Assembly: GCA_003251275.1 (NCBI GenBank)
Contig: QKGJ01000393.1
Coordinates: 1-35,992, forward strand
Length of the DNA: 35,992 bases
DNA from: Ignavibacteria bacterium
GTDB lineage: Bacteria > Bacteroidota > Ignavibacteria > UBA10030 > UBA6906
Direction of reading: 5' to 3'
Shown: positions 1 to 8,487 of the stretch, one piece after another
Layout of the letters: each line of letters opens with the position of its first letter
Position numbering within the stretch: position 1 is the stretch's first letter
Notes under the pieces: generated by a model
The model's database searches: none
Told to the model about the DNA's origin: nothing
Seen by the model: the letters and a program-made list of their open reading frames with translations, nothing else
Position numbers and translations under genes: made by a program

Positions 1-2
1 AC

Positions 3-1373
3 TACGGAATCCTCGACGCATATCTTAAGGGAACCGGCGGCGACATTTTTCTTGTCCCGGCCCTTGGCGGCAACCCGGTGAAGCTTGTGTCCAATGGATT
101 CGACCCGGCATGGTCTCCTGATGGCAAGACCATTGTCTTTCGATCCGTGCGGAGTGGTGACTGGGAGCTCTGGACGATAAGGGCCGATGGGGGCGAACCG
201 AAGCAGTTGACAAACGATATAGGCTTTGAATATCAACCTTCCTGGTCACCCGACGGAAAGTCGATAGTGTGTGTGATTGCACATTTGTCATCGCCAGCAG
301 ATCTCTATGTCATCTCGTCCAGTGGAGGTCATCCTCAGCGCCTCACGTATGACAAAACGCTCTTTCTCAAGCCCGGTTGGTCCCCCGACGGAAAATCGAT
401 CCTCTTCTCCTCACGAAGAAGCGGAAGCATGAACATCTGGCAGATACCATTTTTCTCTGGAGCGCAGGATGTTGCCACACCCAAAAGGGTTACGGTGGGA
501 GAAGGAGCTGATGTCAATCTCTCCGTTTCTTCCATCAAGCACACCATCTCCTATGCAACGGTCAAAAGCTCGCCAGACATTTGGGAGCTTACAGTAAGCA
601 CAGGGATGCTTCGACAGGTGTCAACAGAGACAGGCTTGGAGGATCAACCTATTGCTTTTCCGGATGGCAAAGTTCTCCTTGTTCAATCCGACCGAGGAGG
701 GAATACAAGTCTTTGGACAATGGACTTGAATGGAACATTTCTCTCCCAGGTGGTTGAAGAAGGCACTGGCGGTGCATCACTATCTCCTGATGGGAAAGAG
801 ATTGCGTACCTTCAGGGCAACGATGTTGCAATTCGTGCAATCGGTGATGTTTCCTTGCTAAAAGTTATTCCCGGTACCGGCTCTTTCCCTTGTTGGTCGC
901 CGGATGCAAAGACGATTGCGGTTTCTCGTGGCGATAGTTCGTCGGTGAATATCTGGACACACTCCATTGAGTCAGGAGCGGAGAAACAAATTACCTCGTT
1001 CAAGGATGCTGCTCTATTCCCGGACTGGTCTCCTGATGGTGAGCGGATTATCTTTAGTTTGAACAAAGGAAATAGTCGTCACCTGTGGATGGTTCCTTCT
1101 TCGGGGGGGACACCAATCGAGATCACTTCCGGCGGATCGGAATACTCTCATCCAAAGTGGTCACCAACGGAGAAAAATGTCATACTCTGTCTTAAAGATC
1201 ATCGCGACATTTGTCTTGTGAATGCCTCAACCGGCAAGGTCAGGGAACTGCAGGCATTCACCGAATCAGGGGTCAACCTGATCGACTATCCTAGCTGGTC
1301 GCCTGATGGAAAAAAGATCTACTTCAGTCTCTACCGAAAAACGGGAGACATATATGTGCTGGAAAATTATTGA
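3..1373 (+). CDS. C-terminal part of a TolB/WD40-like beta-propeller protein, probably the sensor half of another Ser/Thr kinase (5' end outside window)
   Basis: Frame 3 is open from base 3 (YGILDAYLKGTGGDIFLVPALGGNPVKL...), so the GTG at 78 is not the real start. About eight propeller motifs (WSPDGKTI, WSPDGKSI x2, LSPDGKEI, WSPDAKTI, WSPDGERI, WSPTEKNV, WSPDGKKI). Same position and orientation as the neighbouring kinase sensors; the kinase half itself is not visible. Confidence 0.85.
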   Translation, partial: YGILDAYLKGTGGDIFLVPALGGNPVKLVSNGFDPAWSPDGKTIVFRSVRSGDWELWTIRADGGEPKQLTNDIGFEYQPSWSPDGKSIVCVIAHLSSPADLYVISSSGGHPQRLTYDKTLFLKPGWSPDGKSILFSSRRSGSMNIWQIPFFSGAQDVATPKRVTVGEGADVNLSVSSIKHTISYATVKSSPDIWELTVSTGMLRQVSTETGLEDQPIAFPDGKVLLVQSDRGGNTSLWTMDLNGTFLSQVVEEGTGGASLSPDGKEIAYLQGNDVAIRAIGDVSLLKVIPGTGSFPCWSPDAKTIAVSRGDSSSVNIWTHSIESGAEKQITSFKDAALFPDWSPDGERIIFSLNKGNSRHLWMVPSSGGTPIEITSGGSEYSHPKWSPTEKNVILCLKDHRDICLVNASTGKVRELQAFTESGVNLIDYPSWSPDGKKIYFSLYRKTGDIYVLENY

Positions 1374-1390
1374 ACCTGAAGGTTAATCCT

Positions 1391-4072
1391 ATGATCGGAC
1401 AAACCATATCACACTATAAAATCCTCGAAAAGCTCGGAGAGGGCGGGATGGGTGTGGTCTACAAGGCCGAGGACACCAAGCTGAAACGAACGGTGGCGCT
1501 CAAGTTTCTTCCACCACATTTGTCAGCCTCTGAGGAGGACAAAGCCCGCTTCATACAAGAAGCGCAGGCAGCCTCCGCGATCAATCACCCGAACATCTGC
1601 ACGATTCATGACATCCAGGACCATGAAGGCTCGATGTTTATCGTGATGGAGTTTGTGGAGGGACAAACACTTCGTGAAAAGAGCCAAGCTTCACCACCGA
1701 GTTTGAAATCCGCCATCGACATTGGTGTCCAGATTGCCGAGGGTCTCGCTGCCGCACACGAAAAAGGAATAGTGCATCGGGACATCAAGCCCGAAAACAT
1801 CATGGTCCGGAAAGATGGCATCGTGCAGATCATGGACTTCGGCTTGGCCAAACTGCGAGGTGTTACCCGGTTGACCAAAGAAGGAAGCACACTTGGCACC
1901 GCCGGGTACATGTCTCCCGAACAGGTGCAGGGTCAGGACGCTGATCACCGCTCAGATATCTTTTCGTTCGGCGTGCTCTTGTATGAGATGCTGGCCGGTC
2001 AACTCCCGTTTAAGGGAGTACATGAAACTGCAATTGCTTACGAGATAGTCAATGTTGATGCGGCTCCCATGTCTTCGGTCAAACCCGAAATGGATCCGGA
2101 ACTTGAACGCATTGTCCTTGAATGCCTAGAGAAGGATCCCAACGAACGGTCACAGTCAGCCAAGCAGATCGCCATTGATCTTAAGAGAGCACGACGCGAA
2201 TCCGGTCGTCAGCGCACCAGTAGGATGACCGCCGCACGTCCGGCGTATGTGCCACCGGGCGGATTGACATCTGAAGAGCGCATCACCGGTCCATCACCCG
2301 CCAAACGGATGTTGCTGTGGGTGCTCGCTGCAGTTGCGATCGCCAGTACTGCAGCTGCGACTTATTTCTATCTCAAGTCCGCCTCGCTCGCGTATCCGCC
2401 AATCGAAGCGTTCATAACTTCCCCGAAAGGTACCAACCTCCACTCCTATGGTTATGATGCAGGTCCTGTCATTATCTCGCCGGATGGCAAGAATCTCGCT
2501 TTCGTGTGTGCAACATCGGATGGAAAAACAGATCTTTATCTCCGCCGTCTTGACGGAGGCACGGCTGTCGCGCTTCCCGGGACGGAGGGTGCGTACTATC
2601 CGTTCTGGTCTTTTGACAGCAAGTGGGTCGGTTTTTTTTCCAGGGTAACAGGAAAGCTGAAAAAGGTTGATGTGGCCGGCAATCCCCCAGTGACGATTTG
2701 CGATGCTTTCAATGCACGCGGCGGCGCTTGGGGTTCGAAGGATATGATTGTTTTTGCTGCTACTCCAGGAGGCCCGTTGTCTGCTGTCCCGGCTGTGGGA
2801 GGCACTCCCGTTCTGGTAACACAAGTTGATGCCACTCGGAAAGAATCCAGCCAGCGTTGGCCACTCTTCCTCCCGGATGGAAATCACTTTTTGTATTTCT
2901 CGCGCACTGCCTCCTTCGGGGCGGAGGCTGAGGGAGACGCAATTATGGTCGCCTCCCTTCAAGACGGTCAATCAAAATTGCTTTTGAATACATCGTCGAA
3001 CGCAGCGTATGCTTCGGGATATCTTTTGTACATGCGGGGATCATCGTTGCTTGCCCAGCGGTTTGATGAAAGTAGCCTATCTCTCAGCGGTGATGCAATG
3101 TCTGTCGCGGAAGGAGTCATTAACGATCCGGGTTTCAGTCTTGGGGTCTTCTCCGCTTCACAGAACGGAATTCTTGCGTATCAAACCGGGGTGGGACTTG
3201 CGGGTGCGAGAATGCATATCGTCGATCGGCAGGGAAAAGTACAGAAAGTTCTGGGTGACGTCATCGAGCATTTCTGGCCGCGAATCTCACCGGATGGGAG
3301 ACGGATCATCCTCGGTATCTTTGAGCCGAAGTCCAGAACACAAAACCTATGGATGTATGACCTGAGCAGGGAGAGTCGCACACGGTTCACCTCGGGTCTC
3401 TCAGGTGATATCAATCCTGTCTGGTCACCCAGCGGCGACAAGATCGCATATGCCGCCACCAACGCCGGCCTTTTCAGCATTCACGTTCGCACTGTCAAAG
3501 GCGGGGGTGATGACGTAGTCTTGCTTCGATCGGATGACCCAATCGTCCCAACAGATTGGTCGCCGGACGGTAGCGCACTGTGTCTCCAACAAATAGGCGA
3601 GGGAGGTCAGGCGGACGTCTCGATTCTTACGCTGAGTGGAGAACAAAAGAACTGGCCGTTCGTGAACACTGTGTACCACGAGGGTATGGGGAGGTTTTCT
3701 CCCGATGGGAAGTGGATCGCATACCATTCAAACGAGACCGGTCAGTCAGAAATTTATCTTCGGCCTTTCCCAGGGCCGGGGACGGCTCTGAAAATATCCA
3801 CGTCGGGTGGATCAAATCCGGCGTGGCGCCGTGATGGCCGTGAGCTTTACTTTGTTAGCGGCGACAACAAGACGATGGCCGCCGAGATTCGAGAGGCGCG
3901 TTCTTCCTTGCAAGTCGGAACGATCCAGGAACTGTTCTCAAGAACTCCTATTATGTCTGACTGTGAACCGTTCTCCGACGGAAAGAGCTTTATCGTGAAT
4001 CGACTCATCGAACCAAAAGAAACAGACCCCGTGACGATCGTCGTGAACTGGACGGAGAGGCTGAATAAATAG
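1391..4072 (+). CDS. Membrane Ser/Thr protein kinase, N-terminal Hanks kinase + TM + C-terminal TolB/WD40-like propeller (group A)
   Basis: [88 protein letters not shown]; propeller repeats. Start moved from TTG 1370 to ATG 1391 by paralog alignment. Confidence 0.95.
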   Translation: MIGQTISHYKILEKLGEGGMGVVYKAEDTKLKRTVALKFLPPHLSASEEDKARFIQEAQAASAINHPNICTIHDIQDHEGSMFIVMEFVEGQTLREKSQASPPSLKSAIDIGVQIAEGLAAAHEKGIVHRDIKPENIMVRKDGIVQIMDFGLAKLRGVTRLTKEGSTLGTAGYMSPEQVQGQDADHRSDIFSFGVLLYEMLAGQLPFKGVHETAIAYEIVNVDAAPMSSVKPEMDPELERIVLECLEKDPNERSQSAKQIAIDLKRARRESGRQRTSRMTAARPAYVPPGGLTSEERITGPSPAKRMLLWVLAAVAIASTAAATYFYLKSASLAYPPIEAFITSPKGTNLHSYGYDAGPVIISPDGKNLAFVCATSDGKTDLYLRRLDGGTAVALPGTEGAYYPFWSFDSKWVGFFSRVTGKLKKVDVAGNPPVTICDAFNARGGAWGSKDMIVFAATPGGPLSAVPAVGGTPVLVTQVDATRKESSQRWPLFLPDGNHFLYFSRTASFGAEAEGDAIMVASLQDGQSKLLLNTSSNAAYASGYLLYMRGSSLLAQRFDESSLSLSGDAMSVAEGVINDPGFSLGVFSASQNGILAYQTGVGLAGARMHIVDRQGKVQKVLGDVIEHFWPRISPDGRRIILGIFEPKSRTQNLWMYDLSRESRTRFTSGLSGDINPVWSPSGDKIAYAATNAGLFSIHVRTVKGGGDDVVLLRSDDPIVPTDWSPDGSALCLQQIGEGGQADVSILTLSGEQKNWPFVNTVYHEGMGRFSPDGKWIAYHSNETGQSEIYLRPFPGPGTALKISTSGGSNPAWRRDGRELYFVSGDNKTMAAEIREARSSLQVGTIQELFSRTPIMSDCEPFSDGKSFIVNRLIEPKETDPVTIVVNWTERLNK

Positions 4073-4145
4073 TCTTTATCGAACGATGCAGAACATTCGT
4101 GACCATTCGCATAAGTCAGTGTTACCAACTGTTCATGGAGGTGAT

Positions 4146-7100
4146 GTGAAAAAACTCCTTCACCTATTTTGTTTCATTTGTCTTTTCCTTGCGCAAGGTG
4201 GTTTGTCCCAACCATTCGATCCGAGCGCCTATCAAAATCTCCAATGGCGAATGATAGGCCCGTTTCGAGGGGGACGGGGGGTTGCTGCGACAGGTATTCC
4301 CGGTCAACCGAGTGTCTTCTACATGGGGGTGAATAACGGTGGTGTCTGGAGAACGAACGATTACGGACGCACCTGGAAACCGATCTTCGATGATCAACCG
4401 ACAGGTTCGATCGGAGCATTGGCGGTTGCGCTATCCGATCCCAATATTATTTATGTCGGTACAGGCGAAGGTCTACAACGTCCTGATCTTTCTGTTGGGG
4501 ACGGAATGTTCAAGTCTGTGGATGGAGGAAAATCCTGGAAACATATAGGCCTGGATGATGTTCAGCAGATTGCAGCGGTCGTGATCGATCCTCGCGATGC
4601 AAGCCATGTATTCGTCGCGGCGCTCGGTCATCCCTACGGTCCGAATGAACAACGGGGAGTGTTTGAGACAAAGGATGGTGGTGGCACCTGGACAAAATCT
4701 CTTTACATCGATGAAAACACTTGCGCGATGGATGTCTCGCTTGATCCCGCAAACCCTGATATCCTTTACGCCGACATGTGGGCTGGCCGGCAAGGTCCAT
4801 GGGAAAACGCAGCGTGGCAGGGAAAGACCAGCGGTTTGTTCAAATCCGTAGACGGGGGGAAAACGTGGAGAAAACTCTCGCGTGGATTGCCGACCGTTGA
4901 ACAGGGATTGGGAAGAATAGGATTCGGAATCGCGCCCGCTGATCCGAATCGGATCTATGCGACCGTCGATGCAACCGAGAACGGAGGCATCTACCAATCC
5001 GATGATGCAGGAGAGAGCTGGGAACTAATTACGACGGACAAGCGGCTCTGGGGTCGCGGCTCTGATTTCGCTGAGATCAAAGTGCATCCCAAAAACAAGG
5101 ACATTGTCTATGTCGGAAATGTGGCCGCGTATCGCTCAACAGATGCAGGCAAGTCATGGGAGAGCTTCAAAGGCGCTCCGGGAGGAGATGATTATCATCG
5201 TATCTGGATCAATCCTGTTAATCCTGATATCATTCTCACGTATGCAGATCAGGGTGCTGTGATCAGCGTGAATGGGGGAGAAACGTGGAGTTCGTGGTAC
5301 AATCAACCGACAGCACAACTCTATCATGTCACAACAGATGATCAATGGCCATACAATGTTTATGGTGGTCAACAGGAAAGCGGCTCGGTAGCAATTGCGA
5401 GTCGTGGTAACGATGGACAGATTACTTTTCGCGAATGGCATCCGGTTGGTGCGGATGAATACTCCTATATCGCGCCCGATCCATTGAATCCAAATATCGT
5501 GTATGGGGGGAGAGTAACACGATACGACAAGACAACAGGACAGGCGCAGAATGTCGCTCCGGAGGCGGTCCGCTCGGGGAAGTACAGAATCCTGCGTACG
5601 ATGCCGCTTCTATTCTCAAAGGCCGATCCAACGGTTTTGTTTTTTGCCACCAACGTTCTTTTCAAGACTACGTCGGGCGGACAATCCTGGGAGATCGTGA
5701 GTCCCGACCTTTCGCGCGAGCAGCCTGATGTTCCGGCAAGTATTGGCATTTTTAGAGCTCCCGATTTAACAAACATGCCGCGCAGAGGCGTGATTTATGC
5801 TTTAGGCCCCTCACCGAAAAATGTAAACATAATTTGGGCGGGAACGGATGACGGCCTGATACACGTGACACGGGACGGAGGAAAAAAATGGCAGAATGTT
5901 ACTCCGAAGGAGCTCACGGCTTGGAGCAAAGTCTCCCAGCTGGTTGCGGGGAATTTCGACGTCAACACTGCTTATGCAGCGATCAACAGTATTCGGTTGG
6001 ACGACATGCGTCCGCATATTTTCCGGACACATGATGGAGGACAGAGGTGGAAGGAAATCACCAACGGAATCGCCGCGAATGGACCTGTCAATGTCGTGCG
6101 CGAAGATCACGTGCGAAAGGGTCTGTTGTTTGCCGGAACCGAGCGCGAGGTGTACGTTTCGTTCAACGATGGCGACGATTGGCAGTCGCTGCGCTTGAAC
6201 ATGCCCGCCACGTCAATCCGGGATCTTGTGATTCATGAGGATGACCTGGTTGTAGGAACTCATGGGAGGTCAATCTGGATTTTGGATAACATTACCTCCC
6301 TTCGTCAGCTCAACGAGAGTGCGACGAAGTCCAAAGCGTTCCTTTTCAAGCCTCAGGTTGCGACACGAGTAGAATGGAGCAAGTATACAGACACTCCGCT
6401 TCCGCCGGAGGAACCGGGGGGTCAGAATCCCCCCGATGGGGCCATCATCGACTACCATTTGGAATCCAACGCTTCGGAGGTTGTGCTTGAAATTCTTGAT
6501 GATAGAGGAACGACAATCAGGAAGTTCTCCAGCAACGATGAACCAGAGACCTTTAACGCAAACGACCATCCCTATCCGATGTATTGGATTCGTCCGCCAA
6601 TGGTGCTTTCTCCCCAGAAGGGGATGCAGAGATTCGTGTGGGATTTGCACTACCCGCCGCCGCAAGGGACCCGGCGATCGCACCCGATTTCTGCCATCTA
6701 TCGAAATACCGCGGCGGGCCCATCGGGTCCGTGGGTACAGCCTGGAATCTACACAGTTCAATTAACCGTTGATGGAACGGTGCTCTCGCAACGACTTACA
6801 GTCCGACTCGATCCCCGGGTGAAGATTTCAAAAGATGATCTCCAGGAGCAGTTCGACAACTCGATGATCTGCTATGAAAGCTACAATGAGGCTTTCGTCT
6901 TACGAAAGACTATTCAAAACATACGTAGTAAACTGCAGTCGCTTTCCAAGGCGCCGTCCGATCTTGTAGGACGTATCGCTGAGTTGGAAAGAAAGCTAGG
7001 TGGGATTGAAGGAGAGGGCACACCTGGAAATCCGGACATTGCCTACTCATATGTTTCTCTACCCACATCTGGCAACGAAACTCTTGCTGGACTGCAATCA

Positions 7101-7292
7101 AAATTCCTCTTTCTGACAGCACTTCTTCAGAGTGCAGATGCCAAACCCTCGACGCAACTGGTCAGAGCTGTGAAAGAGCAGAAGAACGTGCTCAAAGAAC
7201 TAAGAGAATCATGGAAAAATGTCTCCGAGAAAGAGTTGAAATCGCTTGACAACGCTTTGAAAAGAAAAGGGATTGATCCGATTGGTGAGTGA
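4146..7292 (+). CDS. Secreted BNR/sortilin (VPS10)-like beta-propeller protein, glycosyl-hydrolase-like
   Basis: Signal peptide VKKLLHLFCFICLFLAQGGLSQ from GTG 4146. Repeated Asp-box motifs (SVDGGKSW, TKDGGGTW, SVDGGKTW, STDAGKSW, TRDGGKKW, THDGGQRW) and QWRMIGPFRGGRG. Confidence 0.88.
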   Translation: MKKLLHLFCFICLFLAQGGLSQPFDPSAYQNLQWRMIGPFRGGRGVAATGIPGQPSVFYMGVNNGGVWRTNDYGRTWKPIFDDQPTGSIGALAVALSDPNIIYVGTGEGLQRPDLSVGDGMFKSVDGGKSWKHIGLDDVQQIAAVVIDPRDASHVFVAALGHPYGPNEQRGVFETKDGGGTWTKSLYIDENTCAMDVSLDPANPDILYADMWAGRQGPWENAAWQGKTSGLFKSVDGGKTWRKLSRGLPTVEQGLGRIGFGIAPADPNRIYATVDATENGGIYQSDDAGESWELITTDKRLWGRGSDFAEIKVHPKNKDIVYVGNVAAYRSTDAGKSWESFKGAPGGDDYHRIWINPVNPDIILTYADQGAVISVNGGETWSSWYNQPTAQLYHVTTDDQWPYNVYGGQQESGSVAIASRGNDGQITFREWHPVGADEYSYIAPDPLNPNIVYGGRVTRYDKTTGQAQNVAPEAVRSGKYRILRTMPLLFSKADPTVLFFATNVLFKTTSGGQSWEIVSPDLSREQPDVPASIGIFRAPDLTNMPRRGVIYALGPSPKNVNIIWAGTDDGLIHVTRDGGKKWQNVTPKELTAWSKVSQLVAGNFDVNTAYAAINSIRLDDMRPHIFRTHDGGQRWKEITNGIAANGPVNVVREDHVRKGLLFAGTEREVYVSFNDGDDWQSLRLNMPATSIRDLVIHEDDLVVGTHGRSIWILDNITSLRQLNESATKSKAFLFKPQVATRVEWSKYTDTPLPPEEPGGQNPPDGAIIDYHLESNASEVVLEILDDRGTTIRKFSSNDEPETFNANDHPYPMYWIRPPMVLSPQKGMQRFVWDLHYPPPQGTRRSHPISAIYRNTAAGPSGPWVQPGIYTVQLTVDGTVLSQRLTVRLDPRVKISKDDLQEQFDNSMICYESYNEAFVLRKTIQNIRSKLQSLSKAPSDLVGRIAELERKLGGIEGEGTPGNPDIAYSYVSLPTSGNETLAGLQSKFLFLTALLQSADAKPSTQLVRAVKEQKNVLKELRESWKNVSEKELKSLDNALKRKGIDPIGE

Positions 7293-7346
7293 TGGCGTAG
7301 TGTGAGGATAGTTCTTTATTGTTCTTTGACGAAAGGGCTACTGCCT

Positions 7347-8444
7347 ATGCAAGAAGAGAAAAACTCAGGCATCGCAGGAGGATATCTCGTCTTAGTTGAT
7401 ATCTCCGGCTTTACGTCGTTTGTCGCAGAGGCCGAACTCGATCATTCAAGGGTAATCCTTGGAGACATCTTCAAAGTTATTTTAGCCCGGTTCTCACCCC
7501 GCCTCCAGATTGCGGAGATTGAAGGCGACGCGGTGTTTGCATATGCCTCCGACAAACAATTTCCTCGGGGAGAAACACTACTTGAGATCATTGAGGCAAC
7601 GTATTTTGACTTCAGGGACAAGCAACAATCGGCTCAGCGTATGGCGACCTGTACATGCAAAGGGTGTAAGATGATTGGCCAGCTTGATTTGAAATTTATT
7701 ACGCACTATGGTGACTTCATTCTACAGGATGTTGCCGGAAAGGCCAAACCACTCGGGACAAGCGTCAATCTTCTTCACAGGTTGTCCAAGAACCAGGTAA
7801 GCGGGGCAACGGGATGGCATGGGTATGCGCTCTTTACGGCTGCCAGTCTCCATCGGATGGATGTTCACCCGCTCAATGTGCACGCACAGACTGAAACCTA
7901 TGAACACCTAGGCGCAGTAGAGACATTCAGCATGAATCTCGATGATCGGTATAGAGAATTCACCAGCGACCGCCATGCGATCCTCGCTGAGGAAGAGGCG
8001 CATATTGTTCTCCGAAGGGAGTTTCCTGTTTCTCCCTCCGAACTTTGGGAGTGGCTCAACGATCCGGAGAAACGCCTTTTGTGGATGGTCGGCAGCGACT
8101 GGCATGCGCTGGACCGCCCACAAGGGAGAACAAGTCAGGGTGCTTCAAACCATTGCGCCAACAGCGACTTTGTTGAGAACATTCTCGACTGGCGACCGTT
8201 TTCCTATTACACGGTTGACTTGATAAGGAAACCGATAAGGGCGACTGTCACCGCAATGCTTGAACCCGTTGAAAATGGGACACGAGTCTCATGGCGCGCA
8301 CGTCTCAACGGTTTTCTCCCGCAATGGCTCCTTCGCCCGCTATGCAAATTATTGATTGCAAAAGGAGCGAGGACCCCGGAGAGCTTTAATGTACTGACCC
8401 GAATACTTCGGGAAGAAAAGAGTGTGAATGAGGTGGCGGCGTGA
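7347..8444 (+). CDS. DUF2652-like protein: class III nucleotide-cyclase-homology domain fused to a C-terminal SRPBCC/START-like domain
   Basis: LVLVDISGFTSFV and EIEGDAVFAYA resemble the two cyclase metal-Asp motifs; GTSVNLLHRL resembles the cyclase VNxAxRL motif; CTCKGC insert; C-terminal LRREFPVSPSELWEWLNDPEKRLLWM typical of SRPBCC. ATG 7347 chosen over upstream 7302. Confidence 0.75.
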   Translation: MQEEKNSGIAGGYLVLVDISGFTSFVAEAELDHSRVILGDIFKVILARFSPRLQIAEIEGDAVFAYASDKQFPRGETLLEIIEATYFDFRDKQQSAQRMATCTCKGCKMIGQLDLKFITHYGDFILQDVAGKAKPLGTSVNLLHRLSKNQVSGATGWHGYALFTAASLHRMDVHPLNVHAQTETYEHLGAVETFSMNLDDRYREFTSDRHAILAEEEAHIVLRREFPVSPSELWEWLNDPEKRLLWMVGSDWHALDRPQGRTSQGASNHCANSDFVENILDWRPFSYYTVDLIRKPIRATVTAMLEPVENGTRVSWRARLNGFLPQWLLRPLCKLLIAKGARTPESFNVLTRILREEKSVNEVAA

Positions 8445-8487
8445 TCACCAGATGTAACCAGTCATATCCTGATAGGAATTCGTCCAC

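Noticed and set aside
1370-1390. Upstream TTG start (MNLKVNP) of the kinase at 1391
   Set aside because: All paralogs start at M(I/V)GQ; the extension overlaps the preceding stop codon and is absent elsewhere.
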